DNA from: Perkinsus marinus ATCC 50983
Lineage: Eukaryota; Perkinsozoa; Perkinsida; Perkinsidae
Direction: 5' to 3'
Length of the DNA stretch: 64,000 nucleotides
Assembly: GCF_000006405.1 (NCBI RefSeq)
Contig: NW_003215453.1
Location: forward strand, 401,389-465,388
Shown: piece by piece, positions 11,226 to 21,068 of the stretch
Layout of the letters: each line of letters begins with the position of its first letter
How positions within the stretch are numbered: position 1 is the first letter of the stretch
Translations under genes and position numbers: made by a program
Notes under the pieces: generated by a model
Told to the model about the DNA's origin: nothing
The model's database searches: none
Seen by the model: the letters and a program-made list of their open reading frames with translations, nothing else

Positions 11226-11400
11226 GGGGGAATATACACATGGACAACTACATGTGTTGGTGACAATATGAAAATTCTGAGAGGAAATTCTTATTAATTT
11301 CTTCACACTTCTACTCGAATTCATGCGTTAACTTTTTAGCTCAGCTGAGGAGACCAACACTCCCAACCGAAAGGTCCCCGGTTCGATCCCTCCATACCGC
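11226..11400 (+). repeat. Family-A repeat (reverse) followed by a tRNA 3'-half relic
   Basis: 11226-11346 is a reverse family-A copy. It is followed at 11372-11393 by GAAAGGTCCCCGGTTCGATC, a tRNA TPsiC-arm (B box) sequence without a matching acceptor or D arm, so it is not a working tRNA. Confidence 0.55.
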
Positions 11401-11537
11401 AACTGGGAATGTCTGATTTTGGTTTGTCGGTGGCACCACAATAACCGCTCCGCTTTGCATGCGGTTGAACCTAGTCGAAGAACATTCACAAGAATTTTCA
11501 CATTCACCATGGAAAAAATATTCCAACCTTACTATAA

Positions 11538-14402
11538 TCAAACCCTCATCAGTAATAACACATATGGAAACGCCAGCCCTTTCCGCGACAGGTACCATAC
11601 GTATCGCGAATCGATCAGCCAGATTAGAAAGACCCGCACCAGCGACTCCACCACCGCACTATGAAGATTCCCTCCAACGCATTATGAAGATTCCCTCCAA
11701 CGCACTATGAAGAGATTCTCTCCAACGCACTATAAAGATTTACTCCTCCAACGCACTATAAAGATTTCTCTATCCAACGCACTATGACGATTTCTCTCTC
11801 CAACGCACTATAAAGATTTCTCTCTCCAACGCACTATGAAGATTCCCTCCAACGCACTATAAAGATTTCTCTCTCCAACGCACTATAAAGATTTCTCTCT
11901 CCAACGCACTATAAAGATTTCTCTCTCCAACGCACTATGAAGATTCCCCCCTTCACGACCACCGCACTATAAAGATTCCCCCCTACACCACCACCACCGC
12001 ACTATGACGATTTCTCTCTCCAACGCACTATGAAGATTCCCTCCTCCAACGCACTATGAAGATTTCCCTCTCCACCAGCCCACGTACTCCCCCGCCACTT
12101 ACAGCTTGAATCCATAAATAAAAGATGCACATTTGAGTAGGAAAGCCGGCAAGGCCAAACCTGTGATAAACCAACATGTCAACTCCTCAAATCGATCATC
12201 GGGGCGCGCGCTTTTTGTCCTAGGCGAAGACTGATGTAATGTTACTCAACAACTTCCACCAACTGGCATTTTGTTCGAGACCCGACGATAAACTAACTAC
12301 CATTCATTCATCAACTCCAACACAATTTTTTCCGTAAATTTTCCAAATAACAACGCGGGAAGACTTCATTTCAGCGGAAAAATTGTATTTTTTCTGAGGG
12401 AAATTCGGGAATTTTCCCCTCAACTGAGTAGTGTTTTAGACTGCCACTTCAACAAGGCTTAGATATAATGATTGACAATCATATCCTGAAGATTCACCCG
12501 TGATATGAATAAACACTAGTGGAAAAAATATATTTCACGACTACCACATAGCGCGAATACCAGGAGTATTACTCCACTTCACGTGAAACGCGCGAAACTC
12601 CACTGAAGTGAAACGGTAATATTCGTCACCATAATTTTCCCAACGCACACGCACATACAGTGTTAAAATATCTGTTCGCTTTCCTCAGCTGCTGAGCTCC
12701 GGAGATTCGTCGCCATACACATAATTTTATTTACACATTCTTTTTCAAACTATCAAGGATCCCCCAAAATTTCCTCCCAGAATATTCATACTATCACCAA
12801 CACATGTAGTTGACCATATGCATATTCCCCCCCAACACCTACATATAATTCCACTTATAAACCAGCCTGAAATCTCGACCAAATGCTTAGCATCGTTATA
12901 CTGCGCGTCATCCCAATCTTTAGTCACCTCTTCACATTGGAAGGGTCCTCCCGCTGCAGAAGGAGGTCCCCGGTTCGATCCCGGCACCCGACATTTTTAT
13001 TACATTTTTTCGTCTCGCCATGTGGTCCACAATATTCTACCACAACTTTCAGGAATGCCACCAAACCAACACCCGACATAATTTGAAATACCTAAAATGA
13101 GGAAAAAAATCAGAAAAAAAATTCTGGAAAAAAATTTTCCGATTTTCCTACCGCCCAGATCGCACCACACAAACCGCATGCACAGAACATGCCGATGAGA
13201 CTGCGGTCACTGACATAAAAAAACAAAGTTTTGAAGAAACAAATTTTCGCGCTCTCCTCAGCTGAGCTCAAAAGTTTATATACGAATTCGGGTTCGAAAA
13301 TTTTCCCAAATTTTCATATCGTCACCAACACATGTAGTTGACCATGTGCATATTTTCTCACACTGGTGAGATTTGATTATTCCATTGCGTTGGGGGAAAA
13401 TTTTCCAAACGTAACAGAATTGCGTAAATTTTCCCAGAAAATTCGTAACACAATTCTGTAAATTTTTTAATGTGAGATCAAATCTAATAAGTTTTCATCA
13501 CCAAAAAAATTCAAAAACACATTCTTCAAGAATGGTCAAGTTTCTTCCAAGTAAAACCTGACAAAAATTCAGCAAAAAAAACACAAATTTCCGCATAGAA
13601 TAACGAAATTCGTGGAAATTTCACCCAAAAATCTTCGCTTTTTTCATCGCAATTCTTCTCACTTGTTTTTAGCCCCATAATATCCGCACGCAGGCACAAG
13701 CAGACCAATAACCACCGAAAAGAAGGTCCCGGAGGAAACGTAGTGAAATAATACATCCTGAAAAAAGTGGAAAAAATTTATGACAAATTGGAAATTAGGG
13801 CGGATCGAAAACACCTGAATTATTTTCCCAAAACAACCTTACGCGCGAACCGTAAATCGAAAAAATGAAAATTTTGCGAATGAGAATTCGCGCGAAATTT
13901 TCGAGAATTTTCAATCTCACTTCACAGAGGAAGATATAATACTTAGCCGTTTGAAAAACATACGTATTTTATTTCCGAATTTTCGTGAGCGAAAATTTTC
14001 TCTAAAATTGATGACAACATAACTTCACATAACAGCACGCTAACCAACTCGTGAAAAAATATTTTTTTCTCATATACCACCTCTAGGTCGAAAATTTACA
14101 TACAAAATTTTCTGGAAAAATGGAAAAATTTGAAGGGAAAAATTTTTTCTCCAAATGATTACGCTGAGAATAGTCGTGATGATGACCACTACCGCTGTTG
14201 CGATACTTAAGCTGATAACCTGATACATGGAAAGATTCAAATCGTGCCCCGCAGCAAAGATACAAAATAGGTCCGGTTTTACCTTCCTCACGAGCATCGC
14301 TATCTCAGGACCTCCAACGTTGAGTCCATACACTAGGATGGAGTTCCGGGGGTATCCCTCCTCAGCGTTGGCAGGCTGCAGAGGCGCGTTGTAATTTTCC
14401 AT
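11538..14402 (-). CDS. Multi-pass membrane protein, 197 aa, family not recognised
   Basis: Seven exons (14283-14402, 14163-14219, 13663-13757, 13152-13209, 12843-12927, 12103-12160, 11538-11658) join in phase to 197 residues. The first 35-40 residues are hydrophilic (MENYNAPLQPANAEEGYP) and should be cytosolic. Hydrophobic segments follow: VISLSIATAVVVIITTILS; SGTFFSVVIGLLVPACGYYG; LIGMFCACGLCGAIWA; ISGWFISGIICLALPAFLL; and a final one around VRVFLIWLI. That makes four or five helices, with a Cys/Gly-rich pair (PACGYYG, CACGLCG) in the middle. I know no named family with this order. Introns hold family-A copies, a family-B copy and a tRNA-like relic. The last intron ends in an 18-fold tandem array that iterates its own acceptor. 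Confidence 0.75.
11640..12075. repeat. Tandem repeat, about 24-29-bp unit, iterating a 3' splice site
   Basis: Roughly 18 units of CCAACGCACTATAAAGATTTCTCTCT with variants (ATGAAGATTCCCTCC, ATGACGATTTCTCTC). Read on the minus strand, each unit is a purine/pyrimidine run ending in ...TTTATAG|TGC or CTTCATAG|TGC, the same form as the acceptor of the last exon of the membrane-protein gene at 11658. Confidence 0.85.
12490..12602 (-). repeat. Family-B element
   Basis: In intron 5 of the membrane-protein gene. GATTCACCCGTGATATGAAT and CGCGAAACTCCA are its ends. Confidence 0.75.
12659..12836 (+). repeat. Family-A repeat
   Basis: In intron 5 of the membrane-protein gene, ending CACATGTAGTTGACCATATGCATATTCCC. 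Confidence 0.7.
12950..12996 (+). pseudogene. tRNA 3'-half relic
   Basis: GGAGGTCCCCGGTTCGATCC has a TPsiC arm with four of five pairs, then CACCCGAC and a T run. No matching 5' acceptor strand (GTCGGGT) lies upstream, so it is a relic. It sits in intron 4 of the membrane-protein gene. Confidence 0.5.
13246..13364 (+). repeat. Family-A repeat, shortened
   Basis: In intron 3 of the membrane-protein gene. CTCAGCTGAGCTCAAAAG leads and ACACATGTAGTTGACCATGTGC closes. Confidence 0.75.
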
Positions 14403-15013
14403 CAAAAAAGTTGAAAATACCGGAAAAAAATTTCCCAAATCTTGTAGCTCTCGATTTGGTATAAAACGGATACAGTAGGCTTGACAACCTCCTTAGTAAA
14501 ATTAAAAGTGAAATTATCATTTTCCCATACATTGGAGTTTCACCCGTGATATAGATTGTGAATATTTCACGCACGATTATGTTGAGCTAAAAAAGAAGTA
14601 TTAACTAGTGGAGAACACATCACAGATTTCAAAGTAAAATTATCATTTTCTCAAATTTAATTGATTTCCTTTTTATATAAGTTCACCCGTGACATGAAAA
14701 CACATTTCACATCGCGAGAAAACGCGTGAAACCATTCACAGTTTATAACGCCTATCTACTCAAAGACGACTGCCTTCTTCCTCCTTGGTCGCAGCGTCGT
14801 CGGCTCTCCGTGTAAAGGGGTGTGCATCCATTCCTATTTCAATAGCCCTTGAGGTTGGCTTCGATACTGACTGCACGCATGCACATCTGCACGCATGCGT
14901 CCATCCGGTTCGAAATAATCACGCAAATCACATAAATGCAATTCGCGGTTAACTATAAAGTAAGTAAGGAAGAAATTCTGAGGCGCCTCAAATCATTGGT
15001 GCCAGACTGGCAC

Positions 15014-15259
15014 TGCCAGATCCCGAGCTCTGTTGGTTCTGGTGGTCGATAGATCCGAAACGGCTGGTCGACTGATGGTGATGTCAGATATTTGGTTTGG
15101 TTTTATCGATCTTTGGGACTCCTGTGGCGTGGTATATAATCAACTAAGATAGAACATAGTGTGTACGCATGTGTCTGTGATGAGCCCTAGCCATCTGGCT
15201 CAAGTTCGTTTAGTCCTAATTTCCACTCCCCTCGTATCGCGTTCCTCAGTGCTGGGAAG
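15014..15259 (+). mobile_element. LTR relic (same family as the LTR at 62735-63012), carrying a spliced-leader-like sequence
   Basis: Aligns along its length with the reverse complement of 62735-63012: TGCCAGATCCC start, GATATTTGGTTTGGTTTT, GGTATATAAT TATA box, leader-like block at 15185-15204, and TTCCTCAGTGCTGGGAAG end. No coding part of the element is next to it, so it is a solo or truncated LTR fossil. It has diverged clearly from the other copy and is therefore old. Confidence 0.8.
15185..15204 (+). promoter_or_regulatory. Spliced-leader-like sequence inside LTR relic
   Basis: CCCTAGCCATCTGGCTCAAG, about 45 nt downstream of a TATATAAT at 15133-15140. It differs by one base from the copy at 62805-62824. 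Confidence 0.75.
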
Positions 15260-15417
15260 TATTCTATATCTAAAATAGGAGCCTCTCACCGCCGTCAAGC
15301 TCGCCGCGCCTTCTTTCGAGCATTCCACAATGGGCGAGCAAATATCTTCGTGCGCTGCCATTTTTCCCAAACGTTTTCGAGACAACTTCACGAGATTTAA
15401 TTCTCTCATGTAGCATA

Positions 15418-15697
15418 GGAATATACGCACATGTCCAACTACATGTGTTGGTGACAATATGGAAATTCTGAGAGGAAGTTCTTTCCATAAACTTACCAGC
15501 TCAGTTGAGGAAAGCAAACATGTATTCCCAAATTGCTCTCATCTCAAGAATGCTATTCCCATTCAGTGTGCCAAAACAAGCAGTTGATGATAATATGGAA
15601 ATTTCGGATATTCTACCCGAATTTCTATAATAGATGAGGAAACAACTCCTGAGCTCAGTTGAGGAAAGCGATCATATTCTCCTACACTGTACTCATT
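15418..15697 (-). repeat. Two reverse family-A repeats
   Basis: 15418-15520 starts GAATATACGCACATGTCCAA and ends CAGCTCAGTTGAGGAAAG. 15580-15697 is a shorter copy ending GAGCTCAGTTGAGGAAAGCG. Confidence 0.7.
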
Positions 15698-16088
15698 GAG
15701 CATTCCCTATTCGTTAGTCGTATTAGAAGACTTCTCGCTCGACACAACCGTAGGGGAAAAATCAAATCTCAATCTCACTAAATTGGAAATCACTAAATCT
15801 GCGACGATGAAGAATATGAGGATTATTTTGATTGTTGACGATATGTAGGGTTGAATGATAACTCCGCTCAGTTCTAGGTTGGCAGATATGATAGCATGGT
15901 GTCAGTGATCATATCGTTAGAAACTGTGACAACGTAGAGGAACTCCTGACGGGGCCCTGCTACTCGCCATGGGTTCGCCGGCTAGGTTGAGTGAATTCGC
16001 TGGATGCTCCCCGCCACGTATATATAATTTCAATCAATAGCAGTCCACTACTACTTGATATCAACAATTATCATTTCAACTTCTCATC

Positions 16089-16161
16089 AGCAGCTTGGCG
16101 CAGTGGATAGCGTGTTGGGCTCATAACCCAAAGGTCCCTTGATCGAAACAAGGAGCTGCTA
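16089..16161 (+). tRNA. Initiator tRNA-Met (CAT)
   Basis: A complete 73-nt cloverleaf: acceptor AGCAGCT/AGCTGCT, anticodon arm TTGGG-CTCATAA-CCCAA, TPsiC arm CCTTG-ATCGAAA-CAAGG, discriminator A. The A1-T72 pair, three G-C pairs in the anticodon stem and the T loop ATCGAAA (A54, A60) mark a eukaryotic initiator rather than an elongator. It starts translation at AUG. It ends 45 bp before the next gene's ATG. Confidence 0.95.
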
Positions 16162-16167
16162 TTTTTT
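16162..16167 (+). terminator. RNA polymerase III terminator of tRNAi-Met
   Basis: A run of six T directly after the discriminator base. Confidence 0.85.
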
Positions 16168-16206
16168 CCACTTTTATACTATCGCAGTTCGCATCTCACA
16201 CCTACT

Positions 16207-17304
16207 ATGTCCATCACTCAGTTCAGTGATGATGCTTACAATAAATACCCCGACAACACAAACAACGACCATCCCGGAACTCTCATAGGAAACTGGTCCC
16301 CACTTATACGGTCAATCATCTCTCCACAATTTTCACACAGGTTCGAGGAAACCCAAATTCGGCAAGCGACTGGGGAAGGGCGAACGGTGCCGCAAAGACA
16401 TCTCAAGAGGCGAGGGCTTCTCGATGGTGATGGTCCCGAGGTTTGGCCCACTCCAGTGGAAAAAGTGAGCTCTCTTAAATTCGTTGCTACAATTGGAAAA
16501 CATTGTTGCTCAAATCATAAGTGTAACTGTTCTGTGCATTTACTCCTCTCCTCAGGACAACACGTTCGAGCGTGTACACGGCAAGCGACTGAGTTCTGCC
16601 AAGTTCGACACATGTGCGGGTGATGTTGGCAATTACAAATGCCCTATTACAGGTAACTTCGCCAGACGTTTTATCAAGAGTTGTCACATGTGTTGGTGAA
16701 AATATGAAAATTCTATGAGGAATTCTCATTGGTCCATGTACACTTCTACCCCAAGTCGCGTGTGAGCTCAGCTGAGGAAAGCGAATATGTATTCCAATAC
16801 TGTTCCCGAGTTTCGCACTGTTGCTGTGCGAATAAGCAACAAAATAATAAGCTCGTTACAATGGTGACATCCCTTCATCATTCACTCCATCTGAACTTGA
16901 CCATTCGCGAGAATAAATCGTCGTAGCGATTCACTTCATAATATGAAGAGGATAACGCCACCCTATGCGTGGCATTTTATGTATTTTTCTCTGAAGTTTG
17001 TCTTAGTAGAGAGTATACTCTACAGGTAGAAATTTGATGGCGAATGACGCTGAATGTCTTGGCGTCCGAGTGCGTTGTGATGCTGACTTTGCCAAGATGA
17101 GATTAATCGCCGAGGAACAAGTAAGCAACTGCGCGCGTAGACATCGATGAAGTTGTCCTCATAATAACATCTAGTATGAGCACGGGGGGGAGTATTTCTT
17201 TTAAGGTTAATTCTGCTGATTGTCGCGAATCGGGCCAAACAAAGATGCGCTATTTCGACACCGAAAATGCGGCGAATTACGTCGGCGATCAACCCGAGAA
17301 GTGA
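16207..17304 (+). CDS. 167-aa protein, five exons, not recognised (possible axonemal protein)
   Basis: Exons 16207-16295, 16341-16464, 16556-16652, 17026-17120 and 17206-17304 join in phase and end at TGA 17302-17304. The product is hydrophilic: GTLIGNWFEETQIRQATGEG, then PQRHLKRRGLLDGDGPEVW, DNTFERVHGKRL, GRNLMANDAECLGVRVRCD, and a tail DTENAANYVGDQPEK. The GNWFEE...TGEGR...PQRH run resembles short ciliary/flagellar proteins of the microtubule-inner type, but this is an impression and not an orthology call. There is no membrane helix or signal peptide. Intron 3 contains a reverse family-A element (16684-16805). Confidence 0.75.
16684..16805 (-). repeat. Family-A repeat (reverse)
   Basis: In intron 3 of the gene at 16207. 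It runs from CACATGTGTTGGTGAAAATATG to GAGCTCAGCTGAGGAAAGCG. Confidence 0.75.
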
Positions 17305-17444
17305 GGGGAAAATAATGGGCATCTCGTATCTAAACCACGTATGAAAAACTAAAGTAGTGGTAAATATATCACAAATATTATTATAGTCCTTTCGAATGAC
17401 AAACGCATCGACGCCCCCAGTCTCAGTGTAGAAAATACACGACA

Positions 17445-20400
17445 ATGCGCTCATTCGTTTCGCACATCGTGTGCGAATTCAACAGCTATCATCTCAGTGC
17501 TGGATCGGAGAACCAACAGGGCGTGCTCACGGTCTCTCCAGCGTCGTTGGCGCTCGATAGAAGTGCCGATGTGCATTATTCCGCTTCTGAACTGATAAGC
17601 CAGTGAGAAAAACACAAGGCGAAGAATTTTCCATTGTGAAACGAATCCTTTAGGCATACGCAACCACCGCAGTCGCATCAAGACACTACACGTAAGAAGC
17701 GTATTCTTGAACGAGTACTCGATTGTAACTTTTTAGGAAATAGAGTTGATTCGAAACGTGCCTTCGGAAGAACAAACAAGTAAGGGGATGAATTTATGAG
17801 AAATCTCAAATATTAGTTTCTCAAGATTCACGCGACCGAATCACGAAGAGCTCCGGAAGGGCCAACTCTGGCGCGACGAAGTAAGTCCAGTATTCAGAAT
17901 ATATGTTTGCTCTCCTCAGCTGAGCTCAATAATTTCCTCACGAATTACGGTAGAAGTCTCTCAATATCTTCATTTTTCCAACACACATTTCTTCCACACT
18001 CACTCAGTTAGTCGTAAGCGACCGATGCACTGTAGGTTTGCAACCGACCAGGAAAGACCCTTGGCATGTCGGAGACTGTAAATTCCCTTATCCAGGCTAA
18101 GATGCTCGATCGAGGTCAGTTGGGACCTGCGATATATTCACACAATTGTTGTCCCCTTTATAAGCAACTACATCCAGAAGCACCCGCGGATCGATATGAA
18201 TATTCGGTTTTCGGAGTCTAATACGAGTCCACTTCTTGTTGGTCATCATACACTATAAATCCCTTGTGAAATATGCATTATATTAGTCGAGAATTAGGAA
18301 TATACGTTTGGTTTCCTCAACTGAGCTCGGGAGTTTCCTCACTAATTATGGGAGTTTATATAAAAATTCGGGTAGAAAAATAACAATGATGATTCCCCTG
18401 AGTTCCTCAGAATTTTCATATTGTCACCAACACATGTAGTTGACTGAGTGCATATTTTTCCACACTAATAAAATTGGTCTGGTTTGGATTTCGTGTTATG
18501 AGAAAAAGTGAAAATTGATATTCGTGTTGGGCGGAATTCTGGATCTTCATCGAGTTTAGTCGAAATTCTGTAGTGAATTTGAAATTACTTTACCGAACAT
18601 ATCTCAATACGGAGTTTGTCACTCCAGTTCATAGCAGCAACACATTTTGACGAGCAGATAATATTGCCGTACCATCCCTGGTTGAACTGAAGGGAAAACT
18701 TAGGGAGTATCTCTCTGAACGAGACGGTCCATGTGCCCTCGTGTTGCTCCGATCAAAGCTCGATGACATATCCAAATCAGCAGGACGTAAACACGTCATC
18801 ATCAGGGAGGTGAGCAAAATGTTGTGGCTCAATTTTGACGAGCCGTTGACACATTCGGAAGAGCGATGAAATTCATTTTCCATTTGAGGAAGCACATGGA
18901 GTTATTCTTATTCGCATATATATACCACATATAATTTGAGTTTTATGAAAAACACTATTGAAAAACATATTTCACGACTACTGCATATCACCGCGAATAT
19001 CGCGTTTTTCACCAAGTTTTACGCCACTTCACGTAAAACGGGTGAAACGCCATCATATTGCAGTTCGACATGTTTTACGTGAAGTAGCGTTATACTCTTT
19101 GTGAAAAACGCGATATTCACGATTTGAAGTGAATTGGAAATACTCAGGGAATTACATCAGACAAGTCACCCCATATCACGTGTTAATCGCTGCTCACATG
19201 CGTTTTTTTTTCGAAGTGGAATGTGAAATATGTCCTTCACTAGTGTTTTCATATCACGGGTGAAACTCCATCATATAATGTGAATAATGCAGGTGCTCGA
19301 CTCCCTTCCTGAAAAGGCTCGTGAATTGGAGGGAATTGAAGACTACCTCAAACTTCTATGTCGCACAAAACCAGACATGCTTTACCCCGAACAAGTTGGA
19401 TTCGAAATTTTTCATAACTTCACGACGTTTTTCACTTCAGCTCATCGAAAGACTTCGTTCGGATCTGCCTGGTGACAAACTCCTCGCGTTTTATAACGCT
19501 TTAGAGTCTAATAATATCGTCGATCGCGAGTCAGGAATTGTTGATGGTAAATTAGGCAGTAGTTGCGGCGTTAACTCAACATAGTGACAGTTACGAAGCT
19601 CATAGCTATCGCACCGAATGAGACAATTCATACGCATTTGAATGGCATGGGAAAAGCCAACTGGAGAGATATTGAGATACTGGTGACCAGTGTTGGAGGA
19701 ATATATGTTTGCTTTCCTCAGTTGAGCTCAGGAGTTTCCTCACTAATTATTGAAGTTTGCATACGAATTCGGGATAGAAGTGTAGAAAAACCAATGATAA
19801 TTCTCCAAAATTTCATATCAGAATTCTCATATTATCACCGACATATGTGGTTGACCATGTGCATATTTTCCCAATCTAGAAATCCGATTTTATGATTTTT
19901 TGAGGAGTGTTATCATCAATCGAAGTGAATAGACTTCTACACAGTGTTAATTTATATGGTTTGAGGTAGAAGTATACGAAAAACAACAAGAATTTCTCAA
20001 AATTTCCTTCGAGATTTCTACACACGTAGTTGACCATTTGCATTTTTTTCATTGCTCCTAGATTATCTAGGAGCACATATCTAGACTAGATATGTGTGTA
20101 GATGAGGGAGCAGTATTCAAAAATTTTCTATTTTTAATTGTATTTTTCTTACGAGCATACCACTACTAGATGTACTCATGTGCAGGTCCGAGATATGTGC
20201 GGTTGTGGAGACTTTTCTCTACTGGATCGTTGGCATGATATGATTACCTCATGAGATGACTTTTGAAGATGTGTAAAATTCATCTGAATTGAGTTAGTCT
20301 GTACCACTGAGTTGATTAGCCGTACGAGTGAACCAATACGATGAGTTGGTACTTCTCCTCACGAGAGTGGAGACACGATTCACACAATTCGATATTTTTC

Positions 20401-20785
20401 CTCACATTCCTCTGCCCCAGGCGAAATTGGGAAACAGTCCACACCGTTAGGATTGCTACCGTTCCTCGTTGCCGATAAAGTAATGCTAATCAAGATTCCT
20501 ACACGCCGTTGGAATCGGTGCGGGAAAATATGCACATATGTCGGTGATGTCGCTGATGAAATTTTGAAGAATTATTATTGGTTTTTGTACACTTCTCCCC
20601 GAATTCGTATGCAAACTCCTATAATTAGTGAGGAAACTCCTGAGCTCTGCTGAGGAAACCAACATATATTCCCATACAGAAGAGCTACGTTATGTTGGAG
20701 TTGTTACTCAAACGACAATCGAGTTTTCTTGCAGATATTAAGTTGGAATAACAACTGTCCGTTGGGTTTCTATCCGCGAAATTGA
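17445..20785 (+). CDS. About 327-aa protein, up to 12 exons, not recognised
   Basis: Exons 17445-17602, 17654-17691, 17737-17779, 17826-17880, 18036-18114, 18658-18809, 19293-19394, 19441-19546, 19585-19682, 20186-20228, 20421-20479 and 20735-20785 all join in phase. The N-terminal third is Ser/Gln-rich (LSAGSENQQGVLTVSPAS). The rest is helical and charged: VPSLVELKGKLREYLSE, RKHVIIREVLDSLPEKAREL, LIERLRSDLPGDKLLAFYNA. The 3' end is ambiguous. Reading on past the weak GTTGGC donor at 20229 ends the protein at TGA 20252-20254 instead (299 aa). I recognise no domain. Introns 5, 6, 9 and 11 hold family-A or family-B elements, and intron 9 also holds a hairpin pair. Confidence 0.7.
17893..17996 (+). 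repeat. Family-A repeat, shortened
   Basis: In intron 4 of the gene at 17445. It holds CTCAGCTGAGCTCAATAAT and ends near CCAACACACAT. Confidence 0.6.
18290..18465 (+). repeat. Family-A repeat, good reference copy
   Basis: In intron 5 of the gene at 17445. Blocks in order: GGAATATACGTTTG, CTCAACTGAGCTCGGGAG, TTTCCTCACTAATTATGG, TATAAAAATTCGGGTAG, TTTCATATTGTCACCAACAC, ATGTAGTTGACTGAGTGCAT, ATTTTTCCACACT. The outer blocks form the inverted termini. Confidence 0.8.
18937..19052 (-). repeat. Family-B element
   Basis: In intron 6 of the gene at 17445. It contains CACGACTACTGCATATCACC and ends CGGGTGAAACGCCA. Confidence 0.75.
19069..19270 (+). repeat. Family-B element, long form, directly after the previous copy
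   Basis: Opposite orientation to 18937-19052 with only a few bases between, so the two form a larger palindrome in intron 6. It ends CACGGGTGAAACTCCA. Confidence 0.75.
19688..19880 (+). repeat. Family-A repeat, complete
   Basis: In intron 9 of the gene at 17445. AGTGTTGGAGGAATATATG start and GTGCATATTTTCCCAATCT end. Confidence 0.8.
20053..20096. repeat. Two overlapping perfect hairpins with 3-nt loops
   Basis: 20053-20075: 10-bp arms TGCTCCTAGA, loop TTA. 20074-20096: 10-bp arms CACATATCTA, loop GAC. They share two bases. Confidence 0.85.
20520..20690 (-). repeat. Family-A repeat (reverse)
   Basis: In intron 11 of the gene at 17445. It runs from GGGAAAATATGCACATATG to GAGGAAACCAACATATATTCC. 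Confidence 0.75.
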
Positions 20786-21068
20786 AAACACATCATGTCC
20801 GCTTCTCGAGTTTGTCACAACGATGCTGTCAGTGGCACCAAGTATCCCCTCATTTTAACATTCTTTCCCAAAACTTTCTCATACGGCAAAGAAAGTACTT
20901 TCCAGCTACTATAAAGTCTCTCATATTAAGGGAAGGATTAATTCATTTCTGAATGACGATTTTACCCCCTTTTTTCAACTTCTTTTTTCTTTCCTTTTTC
21001 GTTACTGTGAACAACTCGACACAAGAAAGTTATTAAGAAAATTATATCAGCAATTACAGACCACAATA

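Larger units (their letters stand above)
14403..16088. other. Intergenic: family-B fragments, LTR relic, two reverse family-A copies
   Basis: 14532-14760 holds degraded family-B sequence, 15014-15259 an LTR relic, and 15418-15520 and 15580-15697 reverse family-A copies. A minus-strand open stretch from the ATG at 15361 (MAAHEDICSPIVECSKEGAA), ending at a GTGAGA donor, could be a first exon, but I found no in-phase continuation. Confidence 0.5.

Noticed and set aside
11328-11598. Open frames containing RDRTGDL or GSNRGP-like peptides, also near 12.8, 25.0, 53.8 and 54.4 kb
   Set aside because: These peptides are translations of the tRNA B box (GGTTCGATCC and its complement), not proteins.
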